From Chromatiales bacterium (lineage in GTDB: Bacteria > Pseudomonadota > Gammaproteobacteria > Steroidobacterales > GCA-2729495): a DNA stretch of 5,966 nt. The position numbers and the translations under genes are program-made. The stretch's first letter is position 1, and each line of letters opens with the position of its first letter. Below, piece by piece: positions 1 to 5,966 of the stretch. The stretch lies in NCBI GenBank assembly GCA_030614035.1, contig JAUWKW010000101.1, positions 1 through 5,966 on the forward strand, read 5' to 3'. The notes under the pieces were generated by a model. It did not search any database. It was not told where the DNA came from and saw only the letters and a program-made list of their open reading frames with translations.

Positions 1-1
1 G

Positions 2-166
<165 letters not shown>

Positions 167-346
167 TCTCAGCGAGGTGATCACTCCGCAACGTACGTCG
201 ACGATATTCAAACCGAATTTCGGAGCCTCTCTGACCTCGGCGTGGTATTCATTACGGACCCGACGAATGACGCCCCGGTGACTTTGGCGGTATTTGCCGA
301 TACTTGTGGAAACCTGATACAGATTTATCAGCCCCTGCCCGAATGA
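167..346 (+). pseudogene. VOC/glyoxalase-like protein, C-terminal remnant
   Basis: Directly after the katG stop, and in the same frame, an open stretch of 59 codons runs to TGA 344-346. Its translation holds HSATYVDDIQTEFRSL, LGVVFITDPTN, and LAVFADTCGNLIQIYQP. This is the typical end of a vicinal oxygen chelate (glyoxalase/bleomycin-resistance) domain: a beta strand with VDD, a helix, GVxF, then the final FADPDGNLIxLxQ strand. VOC proteins are about 120-150 residues, so roughly the first half is absent. There is no ATG, GTG or TTG before the GVVF segment, and no ribosome binding site, so it is probably not translated on its own. The usual PDGN is TCGN, and the position often held by a metal-binding Glu is Gln; Gln also occurs in healthy members. 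The likely reading is a gene truncated at its 5' side by deletion. Substrate and former function cannot be told. Confidence 0.7.
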
Positions 347-528
347 CCGCTACTGGCCGCAAGACGTCGTCCGTTCATTTTCTGCGCTTCGAGCTATCGC
401 CGGACATGATCGAAAGCCTTACATCAGGTGCATCCCTCGAGATCGGGGTTAGTCACCCGCAGTATTCCTTCAGCATGAGCCGGATTCCCGAAGCGATGCG
501 TGAATCGCTAATCGCGGACCTCAACTGA
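343..528 (+). pseudogene. DUF3501-like protein, C-terminal remnant
   Basis: An open frame from ATG 343 to TGA 526-528 encodes 61 residues including KTSSVHFLRFELSPDMI, GASLEIGVSHPQYS and IPEAMRESLIADLN. This resembles the conserved end of DUF3501 proteins (function unknown, usually near 190-200 residues), where a KTSAVHFLRFEL-type segment is followed by a G(V/I)DHPxY segment and a closing helix. About two thirds of the family length is missing. The frame stays open back to the in-frame TGA at 268-270, but residues before 343 do not look like the family. The ATG overlaps the upstream VOC stop as ATGA, which could allow coupled translation, but the upstream piece has no start of its own and no Shine-Dalgarno is visible. 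I read this as a truncated leftover; a short expressed peptide is possible but less likely. Family assignment is from memory of the motif. Confidence 0.65.
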
Positions 529-558
529 TATCCGTTTCGCTGGCACTGCCTGCTGTCT

Positions 559-573
559 GGAGGCATAGCCTCC
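559..573 (+). other. Small GC-rich hairpin behind the DUF3501 remnant
   Basis: GGAGGC (559-564), a 3-base loop ATA, and GCCTCC (568-573) form a perfect 6-bp inverted repeat 31 bases after the remnant stop codon. No T-run follows on the plus strand and none on the minus strand, so it does not qualify as an intrinsic terminator. It could be an RNA hairpin or chance. Confidence 0.3.
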
Positions 574-581
574 GCCGAGGA

Positions 582-609
582 TTGCATATTCCCGCGAGTC
601 GAATACTAT
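582..609 (+). promoter_or_regulatory. Weak candidate sigma-70 promoter for parE-parC
   Basis: TTGCAT (582-587) and TACTAT (604-609) are spaced by 16 bases in the 244-bp non-coding stretch ahead of parE. The -10 matches the consensus at four of six positions and the -35 only at its TTG. Transcription would start near 615-617 and give a leader of about 155 bases. A better -35-like TTGACT sits at 634-639, but no fitting -10 lies 16-18 bases beyond it. The rest of 529-772 shows only a 7-bp tandem duplication (GAATCTG, 679-692) and no gene. Essential operons need a promoter, so one probably lies here, but this particular choice is uncertain. Confidence 0.25.
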
Positions 610-772
610 GCTTCCGGTTGTGCGCCTGTCGGTTTGACTCGTTGTTGTTTTACTCTGTTCGCCGCTGACGAAGTGGGCGAATCTGGAATCTGGATCGCTT
701 GCCGACGACCGGCAGTGTTTGGAGCAGTGACCTTGCCGCGGCGCGGGTATTTGCACGGGGGTACCGCCGGCA

Positions 773-2659
773 GTGAGTAAGGAATATAGCGCGTCTGATA
801 TAGAGGTATTAAGCGGTCTCGAGCCGGTGCGCCGCCGGCCCGGCATGTACACCGACACGACCAGACCGAACCACCTCGCGCACGAGGTGGTGGATAATAG
901 TGTTGACGAGGCAATCGCCGGCTTTTGCAAGCGTATTGACGTCAAGCTTTACCGTGACGGATCGCTGGAGGTTGCTGACGACGGCCGCGGAATGCCGGTA
1001 GATAAACATCCCAAAGAAAAAATTCCCGGGGTGGAGCTGATTCTCACTCGCCTCCATGCGGGCGGAAAGTTTTCGAATAAAAACTATCGGTTTGCGGGTG
1101 GTTTACACGGCGTTGGCGTGTCGGTCGTCAATGCGCTTTCAAAGAATCTGGAAGTCTGGATTCGCCGGGACGGGAAGGAATACAACCTCAGCTTCAGTGG
1201 CGGTAAGAAAAAGGGCAAGCTCGAGGTTGTCGGTAAAGTCGGCAAACAGAATACTGGTACTACGATTCGTTTCTGGGCCGATTCCAAGTATTTTGATTCA
1301 GATAAATTCTCCGTCGCTCGTCTGAAGCATGTGCTGCGTGCCAAGGCCGTGCTATGTCCGGGGCTTCGCATTCGCTTCACGGTTGAAAAACCGAAAGAAA
1401 AACTAGAGTGGCAGTACGACGGTGGGCTGGAGCAATACCTGATGGAAGCGCTGGGAGACGTCGCGACGCTTCCGGAAGAGCCTTACTCGGGCAGTATGCG
1501 TGGCAACCGTGACGAGGTCGATTGGGCTGTACTGTGGCTGTCCGACGACACCCAAGCAGTGGCCGAGTCCTACGTCAACCTCGTGCCAACGCCACAGGGC
1601 GGAACACACGTAAACGGTTTTCGTGCCGGTTTGACCGAGGCGCTGCGAGAGTATTGCGAATTCCGCAGCCTGCTGCCCCGGGGTGTCCGCCTCGCACCGG
1701 AAGATGTCTGGGACTGCGTCAGTTTTGTCCTGTCAGTGAAGATGGAGGAACCACAGTTTTCCGGGCAGACCAAGGAACGACTGTCGTCGCGCGAATGTGC
1801 GGCCTTTGTTTCGGGCGTAGTTAAGGACAGTTTTGTGCTGTGGCTGAATCAGCACCCAGATAGTGGGGATCAGATTGCCCAAAAGGCAATTGAAGCCGCG
1901 CAGCGGCGGCTGAAAGCCAGCAAAAAGGTGGTGCGGAAAAAAGTGGTCGCCGGACCGGCGTTGCCGGGCAAGCTGGCGGACTGTACCAGCGACGAACCCG
2001 AGCGCTGCGAGTTGTTTCTCGTCGAGGGCGATTCGGCCGGGGGTTCCGCCAAGCAGGCCCGCAATCGGGATATTCAGGCGATACTTCCATTGCGCGGAAA
2101 AATTCTTAATACCTGGGAGGTGGATCAGGGTGAATTACTGGCATCCCAGGAAATTCACAATATCAGCATTGCGCTGGGTGTGGATCCGGGTGTCGAAGAT
2201 CTTTCAGAGCTCCGCTATTACAAGGTTTGTATTCTTGCGGACGCCGATTCCGATGGGCAGCACATCGCCACATTGATCTGCGCGATGTTCGCGCGTCATT
2301 TCCCAAAACTGGTCCGGGATGGACATGTGTACGTTGCGATGCCGCCCTTGTATCGAATCGACGTCGGTAAGGAAGTGTTTTACGCGCTAGATGATAGCGA
2401 ACGGCAGGGCGTACTCGACCGTATCACGGCAGAGAAGCTCAAAGGCAAAGTCAACGTGACGCGCTTTAAGGGATTGGGCGAAATGAATCCTGCTCAATTG
2501 CGTGAATCTACGATGGCGCCCGAGACCAGGCGCTTGGTTCAACTGACGATCAGCGCCCGTGATAAGACGGAACAGACCCTCGACATGTTGCTTGCGAAAA
2601 AGCGTGCCAAAGATCGCCGGACCTGGCTTGAGACGAAAGGCAACCTGGCAGAAACTTGA
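773..2659 (+). CDS. parE: DNA topoisomerase IV subunit B (ParE)
   Basis: ParE is the ATPase and TOPRIM subunit of topoisomerase IV, which with ParC passes one DNA duplex through another to unlink daughter chromosomes and relax supercoils. The 628 residues match the usual length (about 630). The GHKL ATPase domain shows HEVVDNSVDEA (Glu38, Asn42), DDGRGMPV (from Asp69) and GGLHGVGVSVVNALS (109-123). The transducer domain carries the lysine of GQTKERLSS (Lys334). The TOPRIM domain has LVEGDSAGGSAKQAR (Glu418), PLRGKILN (439-446) and DADSDG (490-495), the metal-binding acidic residues; RFKGLGEMNPAQL (564-576) follows. This is ParE and not GyrB: it lacks the roughly 170-residue GyrB insert and sits beside parC. 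GTG 773 is the first conventional start after in-frame TGA 728-730, and its N-terminus (YSASDIEVLSGLEPVR) aligns with E. coli ParE. The ribosome binding site is poor: a G-run at 757-761, 11 bases away. Confidence 0.98.
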   Translation: MSKEYSASDIEVLSGLEPVRRRPGMYTDTTRPNHLAHEVVDNSVDEAIAGFCKRIDVKLYRDGSLEVADDGRGMPVDKHPKEKIPGVELILTRLHAGGKFSNKNYRFAGGLHGVGVSVVNALSKNLEVWIRRDGKEYNLSFSGGKKKGKLEVVGKVGKQNTGTTIRFWADSKYFDSDKFSVARLKHVLRAKAVLCPGLRIRFTVEKPKEKLEWQYDGGLEQYLMEALGDVATLPEEPYSGSMRGNRDEVDWAVLWLSDDTQAVAESYVNLVPTPQGGTHVNGFRAGLTEALREYCEFRSLLPRGVRLAPEDVWDCVSFVLSVKMEEPQFSGQTKERLSSRECAAFVSGVVKDSFVLWLNQHPDSGDQIAQKAIEAAQRRLKASKKVVRKKVVAGPALPGKLADCTSDEPERCELFLVEGDSAGGSAKQARNRDIQAILPLRGKILNTWEVDQGELLASQEIHNISIALGVDPGVEDLSELRYYKVCILADADSDGQHIATLICAMFARHFPKLVRDGHVYVAMPPLYRIDVGKEVFYALDDSERQGVLDRITAEKLKGKVNVTRFKGLGEMNPAQLRESTMAPETRRLVQLTISARDKTEQTLDMLLAKKRAKDRRTWLETKGNLAET

Positions 2660-2701
2660 TGGGATGATGACAGTGAAGCCAACACACAGCGAGTTCCAGA
2701 T

Positions 2702-4975
2702 ATGAGTGATCAGAGTCAACTCGATTTCGAAGGTATTGAACAGCAGCCCCTGCTGGAATTTGCCGAGAAGGCTTATCTCGACTACTCCATGTACGTCATT
2801 CTCGACCGGGCACTGCCACACATCGGCGATGGCCTCAAGCCTGTGCAGCGGCGAATCATATTCGCGATGAGTGAACTCGGCCTCGTTGCGTCCGCGAAAC
2901 CGAAAAAATCTGCCCGTACCGTCGGGGACGTGATCGGAAAATTTCACCCGCACGGTGACTCGGCCTGTTACGAAGCAATGGTGCACATGGCGCAGGATTT
3001 CACATTTCGCTATCCGCTCGTCGACGGGCACGGCAACTGGGGGTCAACGGACGATCCGAAATCTTTTGCCGCCATGCGTTACACGGAAGCCAAGCTGACG
3101 CCATATGCGGCGGTAATGCTGGCAGAGCTTGGTCAGGGCACGGTCGATTGGGCGCCAAATTTTGACGGCACGCTCGATGAGCCAACCCTTCTTCCGGCGG
3201 GATTGCCGAATCTGCTGTTGAACGGTGCGGCCGGTATTGCTGTTGGCATGTCTACCGACGTGCCGCCGCACAATCTAAACGAGGTTGCGACAGCGCTGAT
3301 TCGGCTACTCGATGAACCGAAAACGACGCTTCGGGGCCTTTGCAAGCACATCAAAGGCCCCGATTTTCCGACTGGCGGGGAGATCATCTCGCCGAAAGAC
3401 GAACTGCAGGCAATCTATAAATCGGGGACCGGGACCTTACGTGTTCGCTCAACCTATGAACTGAGCGGCAGCGACGTCGTGATTACGGGCCTTCCACATC
3501 AGGTTTCCGGCAGCAAAGTTTTGGAACAGATCGCGGCCCAAATGCGCGCCAAGAAATTGCCAATGGTCGAGGACCTTCGGGACGAGTCTGATCATGAGAA
3601 CCCTACGCGCCTGGTGCTCATGCTCCGTTCGAGCCGGGTCGACGCCGAAGAACTGATGAGTCATCTGTTCGCGAGTACGGACCTGGAGCGAACCCAGCGG
3701 GTCAACATGAACGTGATCGGCCTGAATGGAAAGCCAGCCGTGCGCGGTCTCAAAGACCTGTTGTCGGAATGGCTGGACTACCGACTGGAAACGGTTAAGC
3801 GACGTCTTCGATATCGCCTGGAACGCGTAGAGCAGCGCCTGCATATTCTGGACGGAAGGCTCGTCGCCTACCTGAAAATAGATCAGGTCATCGCCGTAAT
3901 CCGCAAGGAAGACAAGCCAAAGCCCGTATTGATGAAACGGTTCAAGCTGTCCGACATCCAGGCCGAAGATATTCTGAATCTGCGTTTACGTCAGCTCGCA
4001 AAACTGGAGGAGATCAACATACGCGGTGAACAGAAAGATCTGAGTGCAGAGCGCGACGCATTGAAAAAGCAGCTCAAAAGCCGTGTGCAACTGAAGAAAC
4101 TGGTCCGAGCCGAAATTCTAATGGCAGCAGAGCAGTTCGGCGACGAACGCAGGACCGCCATCATCGAGCGCGAGCCTGCACAGGCGCTGGATGAGACCCA
4201 ATTGATAGCTAACGAGCCGGGTACAGTGATTTTGTCCGAGCGCGGTTGGGCACGTGCGGCCAAGGGACATGACATCGATCCGCTCACGCTAAGCTACAAG
4301 TCCGGAGATGCCTATCTGAGCGCCGCACGTGGTCGCAGCAATCAGAATGTTGTATTCCTCGACAGCAGCGGTCGCGCTTACAGCCTGCCGGCTCATTCGC
4401 TGCCGTCGGCGCGGGGGCAGGGGGAGCCACTGTCAGGGCGTTTGAATCCCCCGGAGGGCGCCGTCTTTTGCGGGGTGATGACCGGCGACGAAACATCCCG
4501 CTGGCTCGTGGCCAGCGATGCCGGCTACGGCTTTTTCGTGCAGCTCGAACAGCTGCACTCGCGCAACCGGGCCGGCAAAGCACTGATTCGCGTTCCGGAC
4601 CAGGGCAAGGTATTAATTCCGGCGTTGCACCACGGAGATGAATTTCCAGGGAACGCGCTGGTGGCTGCTGTAAGTTCGATTGGCCGGTTGTTGCTGTTTC
4701 CGGCGGAGGAGTTGCCGGAACTGTCCCGTGGAAAGGGCATCAAAATTCTCGGTATTCCCAGTAAGAAATATTCGGCCGGTGAAGAGCAAATGGTCGGCGT
4801 GGCGCTGGTTGCGCCGGACGAACGACTGATGGTATTTAGCGGCCAACGCCGCATGAGCCTCAAAGGCGATGACCTCGAACATTATCTCGGTAGCCGTGGA
4901 CGCCGCGGCAACATGTTGCCACGTGGCTGGCGCAAGGTGGAGCGGCTGGAGGTCGAGCGCGAACCCGGCGATTGA
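2702..4975 (+). CDS. parC: DNA topoisomerase IV subunit A (ParC)
   Basis: ParC is the DNA-cleaving subunit; with ParE it forms the cytoplasmic A2B2 decatenase. The 757 residues are close to E. coli ParC (752). The winged-helix cleavage domain includes [46 protein letters not shown], and AAMRYTEA with the catalytic Arg126-Tyr127 pair. The tower and coiled-coil region runs to about residue 480, with [34 protein letters not shown] and [18 protein letters not shown]. The C-terminal beta-pinwheel (about 500-745) shows repeated blades such as [38 protein letters not shown] and [19 protein letters not shown]. Positions equal to E. coli Ser80 and Glu84 are Ser87 and Glu91, the quinolone-sensitive state. 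It begins 42 bp after parE with no promoter or terminator between, so the two are probably co-transcribed. ATG 2702 has a weak GCGAG ribosome site at 2689-2693; no in-frame ATG or GTG lies in the gap. Confidence 0.98.
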   Translation: MSDQSQLDFEGIEQQPLLEFAEKAYLDYSMYVILDRALPHIGDGLKPVQRRIIFAMSELGLVASAKPKKSARTVGDVIGKFHPHGDSACYEAMVHMAQDFTFRYPLVDGHGNWGSTDDPKSFAAMRYTEAKLTPYAAVMLAELGQGTVDWAPNFDGTLDEPTLLPAGLPNLLLNGAAGIAVGMSTDVPPHNLNEVATALIRLLDEPKTTLRGLCKHIKGPDFPTGGEIISPKDELQAIYKSGTGTLRVRSTYELSGSDVVITGLPHQVSGSKVLEQIAAQMRAKKLPMVEDLRDESDHENPTRLVLMLRSSRVDAEELMSHLFASTDLERTQRVNMNVIGLNGKPAVRGLKDLLSEWLDYRLETVKRRLRYRLERVEQRLHILDGRLVAYLKIDQVIAVIRKEDKPKPVLMKRFKLSDIQAEDILNLRLRQLAKLEEINIRGEQKDLSAERDALKKQLKSRVQLKKLVRAEILMAAEQFGDERRTAIIEREPAQALDETQLIANEPGTVILSERGWARAAKGHDIDPLTLSYKSGDAYLSAARGRSNQNVVFLDSSGRAYSLPAHSLPSARGQGEPLSGRLNPPEGAVFCGVMTGDETSRWLVASDAGYGFFVQLEQLHSRNRAGKALIRVPDQGKVLIPALHHGDEFPGNALVAAVSSIGRLLLFPAEELPELSRGKGIKILGIPSKKYSAGEEQMVGVALVAPDERLMVFSGQRRMSLKGDDLEHYLGSRGRRGNMLPRGWRKVERLEVEREPGD

Positions 4976-4988
4976 CCGATTGGGGTCC

Positions 4989-5020
4989 GACAGCCGTGTT
5001 TAGCTGTCTTCTTTTTCTTC
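4989..5020 (+). terminator. Probable intrinsic terminator of parE-parC
   Basis: GACAGC (4989-4994) and GCTGTC (5003-5008) form a 6-bp stem with an 8-base loop, 13 bases after the parC stop. The tract TTCTTTTTCTTC follows immediately. This has the form of a rho-independent terminator for plus-strand transcription. The stem is short and the T-tract is broken by three C bases, so strength may be moderate. Read from the other strand the stem has no T-run after it, so it should act in one direction only. The T-rich half lies inside the last codons of the convergent minus-strand gene. Confidence 0.55.
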
Positions 5021-5966
5021 TGTAAGCTCTTCTATTGTTGGGGCATCTTCGTCGAGGAATGACGGATCGAGCGTCGGCTTATCAATAATTTGGCTGGCTT
5101 CGAACTCGTCCTCGTAATCCTGCTCCAGCAGCCCCAAGGCCTCGCTGAGGGTGGCTGACAGCAAGTCATCTTCCTCCGGGTCGACCAGTTCCGACAACTC
5201 CTGAACCGTATGTTTGCTGGTAACGTCCATGTCGCTGGTTTTTTCAGGTGTTGAATCAGGTAATGCCAACCCCTTGGCCGTCAGCTCATGGGTGAGGTCC
5301 ATATCGTTGGTAGTTTCAGATGTTGATGCGGGTAATTCCAATCCCTTGGCCGTCAGTTCCTGGGTGATGTCCATATCGCTGGCCGGCTCGGGTGGTGCAT
5401 CGGGTAATTCCAGTCCCTTGGCCGTCAGTTCATGGGTGAGGTCCACTTCGCTGGGCGATTCGGGGGTCGCATCAGCTGCCGGGTCCTCGACCTCGAGACC
5501 GAACAGGTTGCTCATAGTGCCGGTTGGATCCGGATCCGTTATCTCCGACGGATCCGGAGCAAAAGGTGTCGGGAAGTCCGCGGGCGCATCGTCGGCCGTT
5601 TGTTGGTCTGCATTGGTTGGGTGAAGACTCACTCTGGGTGCCGCATCGGGCTCACCGATTTCCAACTCCCCGATCGGAATGGGCGAAGCTAAATCGGCCG
5701 TTGACGCTGTATCGAACTTAGCGGTGTCAGCAGGCGTGGATTCATAGGCGGGCGGGGGCTCGCCCAGCCGGACTGTGTCAACGTATGACGATGGAGTCTC
5801 CAGCCGTGGCAGGGTGTCCTCGCTGACGACGGTCGAATCCCGGCGCCGCCGTCCAAAGAATTCCGTGAGCCAGTTGCGGAGCAGCAGGCTGCTCAGCGCG
5901 AGGCCAACCAACAGGCCTAAGGGAATCGCGAGCAGCGGGCTGATGCCACGAACACTGCTCTCGGGC
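5000..5966 (-). CDS. Single-pass membrane protein with acidic repeat tail, possibly FimV/HubP-like (partial)
   Basis: The frame is open from the window edge (first full codon at 5963-5965) to TAA 5000-5002, giving the C-terminal 321 residues; the true start lies outside. TTG at 5911 is an unlikely start because 18 in-frame codons precede it and it would cut the hydrophobic segment. Visible order: PESSVRG, one membrane segment (about residues 8-30), the basic cluster RRRR (about 41-44), then a long Asp/Glu/Pro/Ser/Thr-rich tail, probably disordered. Positive charges after the segment suggest the tail is cytoplasmic. The tail holds three 24-residue repeats built on D(L/I)T(H/Q)ELTAKGL(E/A)LP plus a worn fourth, then LSEALGLLEQDYEDEFEASQIID and a very acidic end. 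FimV/HubP polar landmark proteins share the layout of outer N-terminus, one membrane segment and acidic cytoplasmic tail; no LysM or TPR segment is visible, so this is tentative. It converges on parC with 24 bp between the stops. Confidence 0.8.
   Translation of the reverse strand, partial: PESSVRGISPLLAIPLGLLVGLALSSLLLRNWLTEFFGRRRRDSTVVSEDTLPRLETPSSYVDTVRLGEPPPAYESTPADTAKFDTASTADLASPIPIGELEIGEPDAAPRVSLHPTNADQQTADDAPADFPTPFAPDPSEITDPDPTGTMSNLFGLEVEDPAADATPESPSEVDLTHELTAKGLELPDAPPEPASDMDITQELTAKGLELPASTSETTNDMDLTHELTAKGLALPDSTPEKTSDMDVTSKHTVQELSELVDPEEDDLLSATLSEALGLLEQDYEDEFEASQIIDKPTLDPSFLDEDAPTIEELTEEKEDS
5199..5486 (-). repeat. 72-bp in-frame tandem repeat in the membrane protein gene
   Basis: Copies begin at 5271, 5343 and 5415 on the plus strand, exactly 72 bp apart, each opening with CCCTTGGCCGTCAG. 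The first 35 or so bases of each are nearly identical and the rest is divergent; a degraded copy occupies about 5199-5270. In the minus frame the period is 24 residues, with the core DLTHELTAKGLELP. Several differences between copies in the core are silent in that frame (GAA/GAG, GGA/GGG, CTG/TTG, CCC/CCT), which supports selection on the encoded protein. Confidence 0.9.

Noticed and set aside
177..184. Palindrome GTGATCAC just after katG
   Set aside because: An 8-bp perfect palindrome without flanking symmetry is expected by chance, and it lies within the VOC-like reading frame.
608..637. Nine-codon ATG frame in the parE leader as a possible leader peptide
   Set aside because: It has no ribosome site, no telling codon run, and no attenuator-like hairpin with T-run behind it.
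634..656. TTGACT ... TACTCT as the parE promoter
   Set aside because: The spacer is only 11 bases, too short for sigma-70; no acceptable -10 lies at 16-18 bases.
508..945. 145-codon open frame on the minus strand across the parE leader and start
   Set aside because: It overlaps the certain start of parE antisense, has an arginine- and serine-rich composition typical of shadow frames, and shows no recognisable motif.
5271..5486. Regular repeats resembling a CRISPR array
   Set aside because: The units are contiguous, in-frame coding repeats of 72 bp that decay gradually, without unique spacers between identical short repeats.
5529..5558. 10-bp inverted repeat TCCGGATCCG / CGGATCCGGA with a 10-base loop
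   Set aside because: It lies inside coding sequence and arises from repeated Asp-Pro codons (GATCCG); no T-run follows on either strand.
5214..5624. 136-codon plus-strand open frame with a repeating SSWVRSISL pattern
   Set aside because: It is the antisense image of the 72-bp repeats. The minus frame runs on to the window edge, encodes a membrane segment, and has silent differences between copies.

Overview
The window looks like chromosomal DNA of a gammaproteobacterium. Its ParE and ParC are colinear with the Escherichia coli topoisomerase IV subunits as I remember them, nearly identical in length, and encoded side by side in the order parE-parC. Base composition appears even and moderately GC-rich. 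No mobile element, RNA gene or CRISPR array was seen.

Left part (1-772): the window opens in the last 54 codons of katG (catalase-peroxidase), ending at 166. Behind it lie two C-terminal gene remnants without their N-terminal halves. The first is the end of a VOC/glyoxalase-like protein (167-346), in the same frame as katG. The second is the end of a DUF3501-like protein (343-528), whose first ATG overlaps the VOC stop codon as ATGA. These look like leftovers of deletions, not working genes. Bases 529-772 are non-coding and hold a small GC-rich hairpin and only a weak candidate promoter for parE.

Middle (773-4975): parE (GTG start, 628 residues) and parC (ATG start, 757 residues), 42 bp apart, form a likely two-gene operon for topoisomerase IV, the A2B2 enzyme that decatenates replicated chromosomes. 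All ATPase, TOPRIM and active-site tyrosine motifs are present, and the quinolone-target positions in ParC carry the sensitive residues Ser and Glu. A hairpin plus T-rich tract just after parC is a plausible terminator.

Right part (4976-5966): a convergent minus-strand gene, cut by the window edge, encodes the C-terminal 321 residues of a single-pass membrane protein. It has one hydrophobic segment, an RRRR stop-transfer cluster, and a long acidic, low-complexity tail with a 24-residue (72-bp) tandem repeat. Its layout recalls FimV/HubP polar-hub proteins, but this is tentative. The parC terminator overlaps the 3' end of this gene.

I see no convincing new biological system. The points most worth a second look are the remnant tract behind katG, the repeat tail of the membrane protein, and the terminator embedded in the convergent gene.
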